This document shows, piece by piece, positions 1 to 7,960 of a stretch of DNA of 64,000 nt. The notes below the pieces were generated by a model. That model did not search any database and was not told the DNA's origin. It saw nothing but the letters and a program-made list of their open reading frames with translations. How positions within the stretch are numbered: the stretch's first letter is position 1; each line of letters starts with the position of its first letter. Source of the DNA: Terriglobales bacterium (lineage in GTDB: Bacteria; Acidobacteriota; Terriglobia; Terriglobales; Acidobacteriaceae); NCBI GenBank assembly GCA_035487355.1, contig DATHMF010000017.1, positions 24,299 to 88,298 of the forward strand, written 5' to 3'. Both the position numbers and the translations under genes were made by a program.

Positions 1-35
1 CGCACCGCCAATTCCGTCAGGTCGCCCGCCTTCAT
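1..35 (-). CDS. Start of the next gene in the ABC operon, probably the permease (partial)
   Basis: An ATG at 35-33 overlaps the TGA stop of the ABC ATPase gene in an ATGA arrangement, so translation is probably coupled. Only eleven codons (MKAGDLTELAV) are inside the window. In MacB/LolC-type exporters the ATPase gene is usually followed by an FtsX-like permease gene. That identity is inferred from position; the visible residues do not show a membrane segment. Confidence 0.55.
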   Translation of the reverse strand, partial: MKAGDLTELAV

Positions 36-736
36 GCCTTGACCCCGCTACTAATCAGTTTTCCGTCCGCCAACTCCACAATGCGATGCGAAAACTTCTC
101 CGCCAACGGCCTCTCGTGCGTGACCATCACAATCGTCACCCCTGACTGGTTGATCTCCCGTAACAGGTTCATGATCTCAATTCCGGTTGCACTATCCAGG
201 TTTCCGGTGGGCTCGTCTGCCAGCAGGATCGCCGGCCGGTTCACCAGCGCCCGCGCCAGCGCTGCCCGCTGCTGCTCACCGCCCGAGAGTTCGCTCGGCC
301 TGTGGCTAAGCCGCTTTTCCAGGCGTACGCGCTCCAGCGCCTCGCGCACTCGTCCAGCGCGCTCGCCGCGCTCCACCTCGGCAAGGCGCAGCGGCAGCTC
401 AACGTTTTCTTCGAGCGTCATTCGGGGAAGCAGGTTAAAGGCCTGGAAAACCATGCCCACAGTGCGGCTGCGATAGCGCGCCAATTCTATTGGATTCAAT
501 TCAGAAAGGTTGCGATCATGCGCAAAGATAGCGCCTGAAGTAGGGCGGTCCAGCCCGGCCATGAGGTTTAAAAGCGTGGATTTCCCCGAGCCTGAGCTTC
601 CCAGCAGCGCCACGAACTCGGCCGCGCCCACCTGCAACGACACCTCGTCCACCGCGCGGATAAGCGCAGACCCCATCTGGTATTGCCGCGTCACCCGTTC
701 AGTACGCAGGGCGGCCCCGCCGTTCGTTGGCATCAT
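32..736 (-). CDS. ABC transporter ATP-binding protein, LolD/MacB type
   Basis: A complete 234-residue nucleotide-binding subunit that would power export or extraction of a lipoprotein, peptide or drug by a partner FtsX-like permease at the inner membrane. Walker A GSSGSGKST lies at residues 46-54, the signature LSGGEQQ at 150-156, and Walker B ILLADEP at 170-176. The Q-loop (VFQAFNLLP) and H-loop (VTHE) are also present. Length and the GLDRPTSG segment are typical of the LolD/MacB/FtsE branch. It ends in an ATGA overlap with the next gene, so an operon continues beyond the window edge. The substrate cannot be told from the sequence. Either of two adjacent Met codons could start the protein; no strong Shine-Dalgarno sequence is seen. 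Confidence 0.95.
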   Translation of the reverse strand: MMPTNGGAALRTERVTRQYQMGSALIRAVDEVSLQVGAAEFVALLGSSGSGKSTLLNLMAGLDRPTSGAIFAHDRNLSELNPIELARYRSRTVGMVFQAFNLLPRMTLEENVELPLRLAEVERGERAGRVREALERVRLEKRLSHRPSELSGGEQQRAALARALVNRPAILLADEPTGNLDSATGIEIMNLLREINQSGVTIVMVTHERPLAEKFSHRIVELADGKLISSGVKA

Positions 737-1097
737 TTACTTTCGATGTTACTACACAGATAGACGTTCCTGCGGAGGCTTCTTATGTTAAGAAACGCAA
801 AGAAAAGTAACGGTAGAAAAGCAGTTCCCAGTTCTTGGTTGTCAGAAAAGCTCACCGCGGATAACGCGGATTTGCACGGATCGGCTTTTTGGGGGTACCC
901 CCCTTGCTGGCTTGGGTTGCGGAAAAGAAGCCCTTAGCCTTTGGCTCTTAGCTCTTAGCTTTTAGCCAAAAACAAGAGTTCACCGCAGAGGACGCGGAGG
1001 GACGCAGAGGCGTATATAGGCAAATCGCCCTAGCGACGGGATACTGCTCTTATGAATTTTCAAAGATCTAATGGGGCGTCATTCCTTTCTGTTTTCC
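737..1097. other. Intergenic gap with dispersed repeats, no gene seen
   Basis: This 361-bp gap lies between the 5' end of the ABC gene and the 3' end of the zinc-knuckle-like gene. It holds fragments of repeats seen elsewhere in the window: a CCGCGGATAACGCGGAT-like piece near 857, a heptamer run at 944-965, a CACCGCAGAGGACGCGGAGG-like piece near 981, and GAATTTTCAAAGATC at 1055-1069, which recurs near 33810 and 53352. No coding sequence with a plausible start or family was found. Confidence 0.6.
944..965. repeat. Heptamer tandem repeat (CTCTTAG type)
   Basis: Three consecutive 7-bp units (CTCTTAG, CTCTTAG, CTTTTAG). It is one of several runs with a 7-bp period but different unit sequences in gaps of this window. 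Confidence 0.75.
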
Positions 1098-1895
1098 TCA
1101 AATCTTACGGATGTCATCCGGGCCGTACTGGGGATAGCGGGACGGCTGCGGGGGTGGCGCGGGCTTGTTGGGAACGACGACCGGGGGAAAGGGTGAACTC
1201 CCGTGCAGGATTCGTCGCTGAGACAGGGGTGCTGGTTGATTTGGTGGTGCGGCGTTTGGGCTCGCGGCAGAGTCAGTGCCGGGGCTGGTCTGCCGGGCTT
1301 GATCAGGCCGGGCTGGGTGTTTCTCTTCTGGTTGGTTTCGCTTGCCGGGCACGGCGGAGGCGGCCACGGTGCTCTGGCCCAGAATGGTTGGCTGCGGCTT
1401 GGCGTTGTTCTGGTTCTGGTCCTGGTCTTTGTTATGGTCATCAGCGCGCCGTTCCGGGCGAGGAATCGGGGTAAAGAAGAACTTTACTTGGTCAGGACCG
1501 GTTTTTTTGGCGGCGCGGCCTTCTTCCTGGCGCTGCTCGCGCGCTTTTTCTTTCAGGACAGCGAGGACACTGTTGGCGACGTAGGTGAGGGTGCGTCCGG
1601 TGCGCAGGTCCATTTCACCACGGCAGATGTAGTTGGCGATGTCTTCCAGAAACTCGTGGATATGGGAGAGATCTTTCAGGGGCCGACGTTCGAAACCGGG
1701 CGGCAGGATGGTCTCAGGCGGACGGCTGCGGGTCTCTCCACCTTGCTTACGGGCCTGGGCTTGTTTTTCTTTCTGGCCGGGGTCGTGGAAAAAGCAATAG
1801 GGTTTGCCGGTCTGGGGATCGGCTCTACAGCCGCTGCCGTCTTGGCTGATGTGCTGGCAGCGGGGTTTGTTGCTGAACAATTCTTTGATATTCAT
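1098..1895 (-). CDS. Hypothetical protein with N-terminal Cys/His knuckle and Pro-rich tail
   Basis: A 265-residue protein of unknown function. Residues 13-37 carry Cys13, Cys23, Cys34 and His37 in a C-x9-C-x10-C-x2-H pattern, consistent with a small zinc site. Residues about 70-125 look helical (from LKDLSHIHEF to LAVLKEKARE). The rest is Gln/Asn/Pro-rich low-complexity sequence ending in a basic segment. There is no signal peptide or membrane segment, so it is probably cytosolic. The ATG at 1895 is preferred to the longer frame starting at 1979 because AGGAG sits about 10 bases upstream. From memory, Acidobacteriota genomes hold many small proteins with a similar Cys/His start and helical body; membership of one family is inferred. 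Recurring motifs flank the gene on both sides (see findings). Confidence 0.7.
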   Translation of the reverse strand: MNIKELFSNKPRCQHISQDGSGCRADPQTGKPYCFFHDPGQKEKQAQARKQGGETRSRPPETILPPGFERRPLKDLSHIHEFLEDIANYICRGEMDLRTGRTLTYVANSVLAVLKEKAREQRQEEGRAAKKTGPDQVKFFFTPIPRPERRADDHNKDQDQNQNNAKPQPTILGQSTVAASAVPGKRNQPEEKHPARPDQARQTSPGTDSAASPNAAPPNQPAPLSQRRILHGSSPFPPVVVPNKPAPPPQPSRYPQYGPDDIRKI

Positions 1896-2070
1896 TCTCG
1901 GGCATCTCCTTTGGATGCCTGAGACTATGATGGCCTGGATTGGGGTGGAATGAACAACATGGTGCCGTAGTGGTATCATTCTGGGACCAAAGTATTGACA
2001 TTCTGGGATTTTCGATTTACGAATTGCGATTTACGATTTTCTCTCATCTATTTCCGGTGTTTTCTCCCAA

Positions 2071-2422
2071 GCGAGAGATGAAAGGCAGGAGTGAATGAGA
2101 GAATTCCCTGTAGCGGCATGGGACGATATACATCCTCGGGGTCCTTCGACTTCGCCGCGAAGCGCGGCTCCGCTCAGGATGACAGAGTTAGAAATAGTTT
2201 CAGGTTTCGAGTTTCAAGTTTCAAGAACCAATGACTCTATGGTTCAATCTCACACAGGCTTGGCCGCCTGTGGGAGGCGAGAGATGAAAGGGCAGGAGTG
2301 AATCGAGAGAATTCCCTGAAGCGGCATGGGACGGTATGCATCCTCGGGGTCCTTCGCCCTCCGGGCTCAGGATGACAGACTAGAATCGGGGTCCTTCGCC
2401 CTGCAGGCTCAGGATGACAGAC
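2071..2422 (+). repeat. Imperfect direct repeat block with GGATGACAGA ends
   Basis: A block running GCGAGAGATGAAAG ... CATCCTCGGGGTCCTTCG ... GCTCAGGATGACAGA occurs at about 2071-2186 and again at about 2277-2379. A third, shorter copy of its right half follows at about 2388-2422. The right half (GTCCTTCG ... GGATGACA) belongs to the same dispersed family as pieces inside the elements at 6666 and 7961 and at 60401-60464. Confidence 0.75.
2197..2225. repeat. Heptamer tandem repeat (AGTTTCA type)
   Basis: Four 7-bp units: AGTTTCA, GGTTTCG, AGTTTCA, AGTTTCA. The same unit recurs at 52701-52728 and inside the 204-bp repeat. Confidence 0.75.
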
Positions 2423-2470
2423 TAGAAATAGATCCGCGCAAATCTGCGTTCATCCGCTGCGAGTTTTTCT

Positions 2471-2492
2471 GAGAACCGAGAACTGAGAACTG
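2471..2492. repeat. Heptamer tandem repeat (GAGAACT type)
   Basis: Three 7-bp units (GAGAACC, GAGAACT, GAGAACT). The same unit is found at 12852-12888 and 31608-31629, each time in a gap next to a gene end. Confidence 0.75.
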
Positions 2493-2497
2493 CTTTT

Positions 2498-2561
2498 CTA
2501 CCGTTCGATAATCCTACCGTTCGATAATCCTACCGTTCGATAATCCTACCGTTCGATAATC
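2498..2561 (-). repeat. Four tandem copies of the 16-bp pilT gene terminus
   Basis: The unit GATTATCGAACGGTAG (minus strand) occurs four times head to tail with no spacer. The copy at 2546-2561 is the real 3' end of the pilT-like gene, including its TAG stop; the next three copies lie directly downstream. All four are identical. Confidence 0.95.
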
Positions 2562-3820
2562 AACTCGGGCTCGGTGGGATGGTGTGTTTCTACTTTGGGG
2601 GCGACTTTCGGCGGCGGAGCAGCTTTCGGCGCAAGCGTTTCTTTGGGGGCAAGGGTTTCAGGCTCTTGTTCGTGGTCACTAAGCTGTAAACGTAAATTCC
2701 CCGGATTCGTCGCATAAGCGAGGCCAGTGTCGAACTCCACGATTCCTTTGCGAATCATCTCTTCGATCATCTGGTCGAAGCATTGCATGCCGTCCAGGTT
2801 GCCATCCACCATGGCGTCAATCAGGCTCTTGCCTTCGCCCTCGCCTTTTTCCATGTACTCGCGTGTGCGCAGGGTAGATTTCAACATCTCGAACGCCGCC
2901 ACACGGCCTGAGCCATCTTTGCGTGGGATAAGGCGCTGGGAGATGATCCAGCGAAAACTCTTCGATAAGCGGTTGCGAATGATGTGCTGCTCCGGCAAAG
3001 GGAAGACCCCAACAATGCGCTCCACAGTTTTTGAGGCATCCGTCGTGTGCAGCGTGGAAAGCACAAGGTGCCCGGTCTCCGCCGCTTCCATGGCAATCTC
3101 GATGGTCTCTTTGTCGCGCATCTCGCCTACCAGGATTACCTTGGGCGCCTGGCGCAGTGCCGCTCGCAGCGCCAGCGAGAAGCTGGGGGTATCGCTGTGC
3201 AGCTCCCGCTGATGAATCGTAGAGCGCTTGTGCCGGTGGATAAACTCCACCGGGTCTTCAATCGTGATGATGTGGTATCCGTGGGTCTCGTTGATCCGGT
3301 CCACGATGGCGGCCATAGTCGAAGATTTCCCCGAACCCGTGGGCCCTGTAACCAGAACAATGCCGTTCTTCAAGCTGGCGATTTCTCCAAGTTGCTCGGG
3401 CAGCTTCAGGTCGGCAAAGGTCGGGACATTTCTTGGGATCACCCGCATCACAATGGCATAGCTGCCGCGCTGCTTGAATATGTTGACCCGGAATCGCCCC
3501 TCTCCCGCAAGGCTGTACGAGGTGTCGCAGGAGCCCTGGTCGCGCAATGCGGTGATGGCCTGCTTGTTGCCGTTGATTAAGTCACCAGCAATGCGCTGAG
3601 TGTCTTCCGGGCTCAGCATTGGCAACTCCGCAATCTTTACCGGGACCAGTTGCCCGCGCAGCTCCACTTGCGGTGGCCGCCCCGGCGAGAAGATCAGGTC
3701 GCTGACCTGGCTGGAAACCTGCAGCATGGTCTTGAGCACTGCATTGGTAGTAATCGCCGGAGCAGCCGGGCTTGTAGGTTCGCTTGGTTCAGGGGTTGAA
3801 CTGGTTACGGGTGAATCCAT
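2546..3820 (-). CDS. pilT: Type IV pilus retraction ATPase, PilT/PilU family
   Basis: A 424-residue cytoplasmic hexameric ATPase of the secretion-ATPase superfamily that would drive pilus retraction and twitching. An N-terminal PAS-like region (about 25-130) is followed by Walker A GPTGSGKSS at 159-167, the Asp box ITIEDPVEF at 185-193, Walker B ILVGEMRD near 229-236, and the His box ETGHLVLSTLHT near 248-259. It is longer than classical PilT (about 345 residues) because of a Pro/Ala/Lys-rich tail after residue 385, and the AIRNLIRE motif of true PilT is not evident, so it may be a PilU-like paralogue. It is monocistronic here. Its last 16 bases are tandemly repeated downstream. Confidence 0.92.
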   Translation of the reverse strand: MDSPVTSSTPEPSEPTSPAAPAITTNAVLKTMLQVSSQVSDLIFSPGRPPQVELRGQLVPVKIAELPMLSPEDTQRIAGDLINGNKQAITALRDQGSCDTSYSLAGEGRFRVNIFKQRGSYAIVMRVIPRNVPTFADLKLPEQLGEIASLKNGIVLVTGPTGSGKSSTMAAIVDRINETHGYHIITIEDPVEFIHRHKRSTIHQRELHSDTPSFSLALRAALRQAPKVILVGEMRDKETIEIAMEAAETGHLVLSTLHTTDASKTVERIVGVFPLPEQHIIRNRLSKSFRWIISQRLIPRKDGSGRVAAFEMLKSTLRTREYMEKGEGEGKSLIDAMVDGNLDGMQCFDQMIEEMIRKGIVEFDTGLAYATNPGNLRLQLSDHEQEPETLAPKETLAPKAAPPPKVAPKVETHHPTEPELIIER

Positions 3821-3886
3821 TCAGCCTCAGATTGTATCCCTGCTACTCTGAAAGCTGACAGATTACTGTAGTAATAAAACAGGCCA

Positions 3887-3934
3887 TTATTCCATTTCGG
3901 GAAAAATCGGGTAGTTTTTCCCGAAATGGAATAA
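3887..3934 (-). terminator. Perfect 20-bp hairpin downstream of the GH105 gene
   Basis: Two 20-base arms (3887-3906 and 3915-3934) are perfectly complementary, with an 8-base loop. The hairpin starts 10 bases after the GH105 stop and lies before the pilT promoter region, as expected for a transcription terminator. Runs of T and A lie inside the arms rather than after them, so it could act in both directions. Confidence 0.75.
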
Positions 3935-3943
3935 ATAAGAGCC

Positions 3944-5047
3944 TTACCGCAGCAGGGCTGAAGCGCACCACAAAATCGGCGCCTGGCCATGCAAATCGCC
4001 GGTGTTGCGTGCGCGGTCGAGGTAGTACTGCAGATCATTCTTTTTGTTGGTGCCTTCACATACATTGGTGACGTCGCCATCTTTGTTGATGTAACCCACC
4101 AGCCCGAGCCAGCCTTTGCGTGCTGCGGGCGCGTAAATCTTCTTATCCAGCCAGCCATTCTTGACGCCTGTGATCATGGCGAAGGTGAACATACCCGTGG
4201 ATGATGTCTCAGGCCAGGCCTCGGGGTGATCAATCAATTGACGCCACATACCGTCCTTACTCTGGTATTCGAGCAATGACTTCATCATCTTTTGGTAGCC
4301 CTGCAGGATTCGCGCACGCTTAGGATGGTTTTTGGGAAGCGACCGCAACAACTCGGCCATGCCCACAGCCACCCATCCGTTGCCACGTCCCCAGAAGAAA
4401 GGAACGTCGGGCGCATGATAAAACAATCCGTTGGGTTGCTGCAGCTTGTCCAGGTAGGAGGACATCTCCAGCGCCGCGCGGTCAATATATTTGGCGTCTC
4501 CGGTTGCGCGATAAGCCTGCACCTGCACCGCGGTAATCATGAACATGTCATCAATCCAATAGCGGGTCTGCCTGGTCAATCCATCTGGCGTTGGGTCAAC
4601 CCATTGTTTGTCGGCGAGGCCCTTGCCTAAATCGAGATACTTCTGCTGCCTGGTTTCAATGTAAAGCTCCAGCGGAACCGTGCCGAAAACCGTGGAGTCA
4701 ACATGGTCGGGAACCGGGACCAGGTTGGATTCCTCAGCGAATAATGGGTCGAAACGCTTGATGAGCCGGGCGGTGAGGTCTTTGTCGCCACTCAATTGTG
4801 CAAAGGTCAGTGATCCGTACCACGCGCAAACCTCCGGATAAATGATATGGGCCGGCGGCGCACTCCTGCCGAAGTTCCCGTGCGGACTGGCGACAAAGCG
4901 TTCGGCCACGCGTTTGCCGACCTCTTGCGGCGAAGTTCCAGCCGGCCAATTCTTGAATTCCTTCTGCGCCGAGCTCTGCAAGCTAGCCGCCAAAATCATT
5001 GCCGCGACGGCGGCCGCTTGCATGAGTCTTCTGCACTGACGGTTCAT
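3944..5047 (-). CDS. Glycoside hydrolase family 105, unsaturated rhamnogalacturonyl hydrolase
   Basis: A 367-residue secreted or periplasmic enzyme. GH105/GH88 enzymes remove the unsaturated galacturonyl residue left by pectate or rhamnogalacturonan lyases through hydration of the double bond. A signal peptide covers about residues 1-27 (AAAVAAMILAASLQSSAQ). Asp117 in HVDSTVFG and Asp166/167 in YWIDDMFM correspond to the two conserved Asp regions of YteR-type enzymes. The repeated W/Y-rich segments fit an (alpha/alpha)6 barrel. Neighbouring aldo/keto reductase and DlgD genes, plus distant pectinase and pectate lyase genes, support a pectin role. A palindrome about 200 bp upstream could be an operator. 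GH88 is the main alternative. Confidence 0.9.
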   Translation of the reverse strand: MNRQCRRLMQAAAVAAMILAASLQSSAQKEFKNWPAGTSPQEVGKRVAERFVASPHGNFGRSAPPAHIIYPEVCAWYGSLTFAQLSGDKDLTARLIKRFDPLFAEESNLVPVPDHVDSTVFGTVPLELYIETRQQKYLDLGKGLADKQWVDPTPDGLTRQTRYWIDDMFMITAVQVQAYRATGDAKYIDRAALEMSSYLDKLQQPNGLFYHAPDVPFFWGRGNGWVAVGMAELLRSLPKNHPKRARILQGYQKMMKSLLEYQSKDGMWRQLIDHPEAWPETSSTGMFTFAMITGVKNGWLDKKIYAPAARKGWLGLVGYINKDGDVTNVCEGTNKKNDLQYYLDRARNTGDLHGQAPILWCASALLR

Positions 5048-5243
5048 CCCAGGTTCTCCCTTTGCGGATTCATTTGATCTTCGGATTTAATTCCTGCTGC
5101 AGCGTACTCCGTTGAGAGCGTGGCTTCGCCGCCGCAATTTCCGTATACCTCATAAAGGCAAGCAAGCAATATAGCAGGTGCAATGCGATGATTGGGGTGA
5201 AAATTGGACCAGCAGATGCACGTTCTCACTAACTTCAAGATTG

Positions 5244-5260
5244 CTAAACGAAACGTTTAG
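5244..5260. promoter_or_regulatory. Possible LacI-type operator in the GH105 upstream region
   Basis: CTAAACG and CGTTTAG form a 7-bp inverted repeat around AAA, and the core GAAACGTTTA resembles the AAACGTTT centre of LacI-family operators. It lies about 200 bp before the GH105 start and 93 bp before the divergent decayed gene at 5353. The function is inferred; no LacI gene is in the window. Confidence 0.35.
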
Positions 5261-5352
5261 AATGTCCAATTTGACAAGTCCGTGCTTGCGTGAGCAGTAG
5301 TTAATGTTGGCAAATACCCAAAAAAATCAATATGAACGAAAAGGAGTATCGC

Positions 5353-5633
5353 ATGACCAATCGTTTTAAATACTTGGGGTTGATCCTGCTGATAGGAGCT
5401 TTCTTTGTGTTCCCCGGTTCTGCCCTATGGGCGGCGACTGAAACTTTGCTGACTTGGGCGCTGACGCGCTCGAGGTGTATTGCCGCAATCTGAAGGGTGT
5501 GACCAAAAATGGTGCTGTGCTGCATGAAGGCTTCGACTACACTTACGACGCGCCCGCGCGCAAACTCAATGTTCCATTCAAGGGCGCGACCACATTGGTC
5601 CTCCAGGGTGCGAGCGGCATCTTTGGCCAATGA
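5353..5633 (+). pseudogene. Decayed secreted protein: signal peptide and C-terminal remnant in two frames
   Basis: An ATG at 5353 with AAGGAG upstream opens a convincing signal peptide (hydrophobic core LGLILLIGAFFVFPG, then SALWAA), but the frame runs into TGA at 5489-5491. A second frame, open from 5442 to the stop at 5631-5633, encodes a plausible beta-rich C-terminal piece (GFDYTYDAPARKLNVPF, TTLVLQGASGIFG). The pattern is what an internal deletion or frameshift in an exported protein would leave. The second piece faintly resembles the C-terminal beta domains of glycoside hydrolases, but I cannot name the family. It lies between GH105 and the aldo/keto reductase. Confidence 0.5.
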
Positions 5634-5682
5634 ACGACATCAAAGAAGAATATGTTTTTGAGAGGGAGGGCCTGATACCGTG

Positions 5683-6669
5683 ATGAAGCTGAAGCAATTA
5701 GGTAACAGCGACATGCAGATTACGCCCCTGGGTATTGGCGCCTGGGCGATGGGCGGCGGGGGATGGCAATTCGGCTGGGGCCCACAAGATGACAACAACT
5801 CCATTGCCGCCATCCACGCCGCCCTTGATGCCGGAATAAATTGGATAGACACCGCCGCCGTCTATGGCCTGGGGCACTCCGAAGAAGTAGTGGCCCAGGC
5901 ATTGAAGGGCCGTTCGAGGCGTCCTTATGTTTTTACGAAATGCGCGCTCATCTGGAACGAAAAAGGTGAAATTGGTCATAGCTTGAAAGCCAGTTCGGTG
6001 CGGCGCGAAGTTGAAGCCAGCCTCAAGCGTTTACAGGTTGATGTGATTGATTTGTATCAGATTCATTGGCCCGATCCTCCACAGGAAATTGAAGAGGGCT
6101 GGGAGACGATGGCCAAACTGAAGCAAGAGGGCAAAGTGCGCTGGATCGGCGTCTCCAACTTCGACGTCGAACAGATGGAACGCGCGCGCAAGATCGCTCC
6201 TATCACCTCCTTGCAGCCTCCTTATTCCATCATTCGGCCTGATGTTGAGCGTGACATCCTACCCTATTGCGCCCGGAACCAGATCGGCGTGATTGTTTAT
6301 TCGCCCATGCAGTCCGGACTTTTGAGCGGCGCCATGACCCGCAAGCGTATTGCCAACATGCCTGAAGATGACTTTCGCAAGCGCAACTCGCACTTCCAGG
6401 AGCCGGAGTTGACCCGCAATCTGGAGTTGGCCAAGTTGTTGCGCAATATCGGTGTCCGCAACCGGCGCAAGCCCGGCGAGGTCGCCATTGCCTGGACCCT
6501 GCGCCGGCCGGAGGTGACGGGAGCAATCGTAGGGATGCGTTCCCCTGAGCAGGTCAAAGGCGTGATCCGCGCGGCCGAGTTTCGCCTGGGCTCTGAAGAG
6601 ATTGCCAGAATCGAATCGTTCCTGCAATCCTGGCAAAGCAAACTTGAACCCCAGCGAAGCGCGGTTTAG
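5683..6669 (+). CDS. Aldo/keto reductase
   Basis: A 328-residue NADPH-dependent oxidoreductase with a TIM-barrel fold, cytosolic. The AKR catalytic tetrad is visible: Asp56 in NWIDTAAVYG, Tyr61, Lys86 in VFTKCAL, and His128 in YQIHWPD. The cofactor-binding end (AIVGMRSPEQV) is also typical. The ATG at 5683 is preferred; a GTG at 5680 is possible, and GAGGGAGGG at 5662-5670 could serve either. AKRs of this type reduce sugar aldehydes or act as L-glyceraldehyde or uronate reductases. Its place between GH105 and a DlgD-type gene suggests a role in uronic-acid metabolism, which is inference. Confidence 0.93.
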   Translation: MKLKQLGNSDMQITPLGIGAWAMGGGGWQFGWGPQDDNNSIAAIHAALDAGINWIDTAAVYGLGHSEEVVAQALKGRSRRPYVFTKCALIWNEKGEIGHSLKASSVRREVEASLKRLQVDVIDLYQIHWPDPPQEIEEGWETMAKLKQEGKVRWIGVSNFDVEQMERARKIAPITSLQPPYSIIRPDVERDILPYCARNQIGVIVYSPMQSGLLSGAMTRKRIANMPEDDFRKRNSHFQEPELTRNLELAKLLRNIGVRNRRKPGEVAIAWTLRRPEVTGAIVGMRSPEQVKGVIRAAEFRLGSEEIARIESFLQSWQSKLEPQRSAV

Positions 6670-6861
6670 GGTAGTGCGTCGTTAAAAACGAAACTTATTT
6701 TCGTGTCGTTGATTTTGCTGAATCGAGCCCAGAGCAAGTTGAAAGCTGGCCTGAAAAACCTAGATCCCTCCACTCCGCCGCGAAGCGCGGCTCCGGTCGG
6801 GATGACAAAAGCTGCAATACTTAAACACTTATGTTGCAATCTAAATGACGCCCTACACTAG
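6666..6861 (+). mobile_element. 196-bp MITE-like element, copy 1
   Basis: A non-coding element nearly identical to the one at 7961-8156. Its ends are imperfect inverted repeats (GTAGTGCGTCGTT at the left, AATGACGCCCTAC at the right), more diverged than in copy 2. Its left end overlaps the last codons of the aldo/keto reductase. The interior holds the CCTGAAAAACCTAG ... GGATGACAAAAG block also seen at 60401-60464. No transposase is encoded. Confidence 0.8.
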
Positions 6862-6944
6862 AACATTGCACAGTTGCTATAGGATTGAGGTTTAAAACTC
6901 CCTACTTCGGAGATTTAGGCATCCGGTTCTAGAAATAGATCACA

Positions 6945-7946
6945 ATGCATAGAGTCCCTTACCAGGAACTTTTCGATACTCTTCTGCGTGTCCTGCTGAA
7001 GCTGGGATTTGAATCTGAGCGTGCCCGGCTCTGCGCCCGGCTTTTCGCCGACGCGAGCCGCGACGGCGTTTACTCCCACGGCCTGAATCGTTTTCCGCGC
7101 TTTGTCCTGCAAATTCAAAATGGGACCATCAACATTCATGCCGAGCCTGAGCTCGTGGCAGCCAGCGGCTCGCTCGAACGCTGGGATGGAAAACTTGGCC
7201 CTGGTCCTCTCAATGCTTACCAGTGCATGGAAAGAGCGATCGCGCTTTCCAAGAAGCACGGTACGGGTTGCGTAGCTCTGGCCAATACCACGCACTGGAT
7301 GCGTGGCGGAAACTTCGGCTGGCAGGCAGCCGACGCCGGCGTCATTGGAATTTGCTGGACCAACACCCTGCCCAACCTTCCGCCCTGGGGCGCGAGCGAT
7401 CCGCGTGTGGGCAATAACCCCCTGATCATCGCGGTGCCCCGGCCCGCCGGCCACGTAGTGCTCGATATGGCCGTGTCACAGTTCTCGTACGGGGCGCTGG
7501 CTTCTTATCGCACGCGCGGTGAACTGCTTCCGGTGGACGGTGGCTTCGATACGAAAGGGCAGCTAACCCGAGATCCCGCAGCCATTGAAGCATCAAAGCG
7601 GCCCTTGCCTATTGGTTACTGGAAAGGCTCGGGTCTGGCATTGATGCTTGACCTGGTGGGGGCGCTGCTGTCAGGGGGCAAGGCCACGCATCAGATTACA
7701 TCCGATCCCGACCGCGAAAGCTATCTCTCGCAGGTCTTCATCGCATTGGATCCGTCGTCTGTCGGTTCCCCTGAAGTTGCCGCCAGGATTGCCGACGAAG
7801 TCATTGCGTACTTCAAACTGCCGCCGCACTCGGGTGGCGAGCAGGTGCGATATCCGGGTGAACAAGTACTGAAAACCCGAAGCGAGAACCTGGCCAAAGG
7901 CATCCCGGTCGAGCCGGCGATCTGGAGCAAGGTGCAGGCGATGTAA
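6945..7946 (+). CDS. dlgD: Malate/L-lactate dehydrogenase family, 2,3-diketo-L-gulonate reductase type
   Basis: A 333-residue NAD(P)H-dependent reductase of the Ldh_2 (YiaK/DlgD/ComC) family, which has a fold unrelated to classical Rossmann dehydrogenases. The SHGLNRFPRF segment carries the conserved His near residue 44. TTHWMRGGNFGW, NTLPNLPPWG and VGNNPLIIAVP are DlgD-like family motifs, as is the DGGFDTKGQLTRDP segment. DlgD reduces 2,3-diketo-L-gulonate to 3-keto-L-gulonate in sugar-acid catabolism; here it more likely serves a uronate or ketoacid branch. The two MITE-like elements lie on either side in the same orientation, so recombination between them would delete this gene. Confidence 0.9.
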   Translation: MHRVPYQELFDTLLRVLLKLGFESERARLCARLFADASRDGVYSHGLNRFPRFVLQIQNGTINIHAEPELVAASGSLERWDGKLGPGPLNAYQCMERAIALSKKHGTGCVALANTTHWMRGGNFGWQAADAGVIGICWTNTLPNLPPWGASDPRVGNNPLIIAVPRPAGHVVLDMAVSQFSYGALASYRTRGELLPVDGGFDTKGQLTRDPAAIEASKRPLPIGYWKGSGLALMLDLVGALLSGGKATHQITSDPDRESYLSQVFIALDPSSVGSPEVAARIADEVIAYFKLPPHSGGEQVRYPGEQVLKTRSENLAKGIPVEPAIWSKVQAM

Positions 7947-7960
7947 GCAGTTGACAGACG

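Larger units (their letters stand above)
1896..2545. other. 650-bp repeat-rich intergenic region
   Basis: No gene is supported here. The stretch carries an AT-rich segment with two copies of CGATTTACGA near 2015 and 2034, heptamer repeats, a duplicated ~110-bp block, and the tandem copies of the pilT 3' end. It separates the zinc-knuckle gene promoter from the pilT terminus. Confidence 0.65.

Noticed and set aside
1203..1922. 239-residue hydrophobic frame on the plus strand
   Set aside because: It is antisense to the zinc-knuckle-like gene, which has a proper ribosome-binding site; the hydrophobicity comes from the Pro/Gln-rich coding strand.
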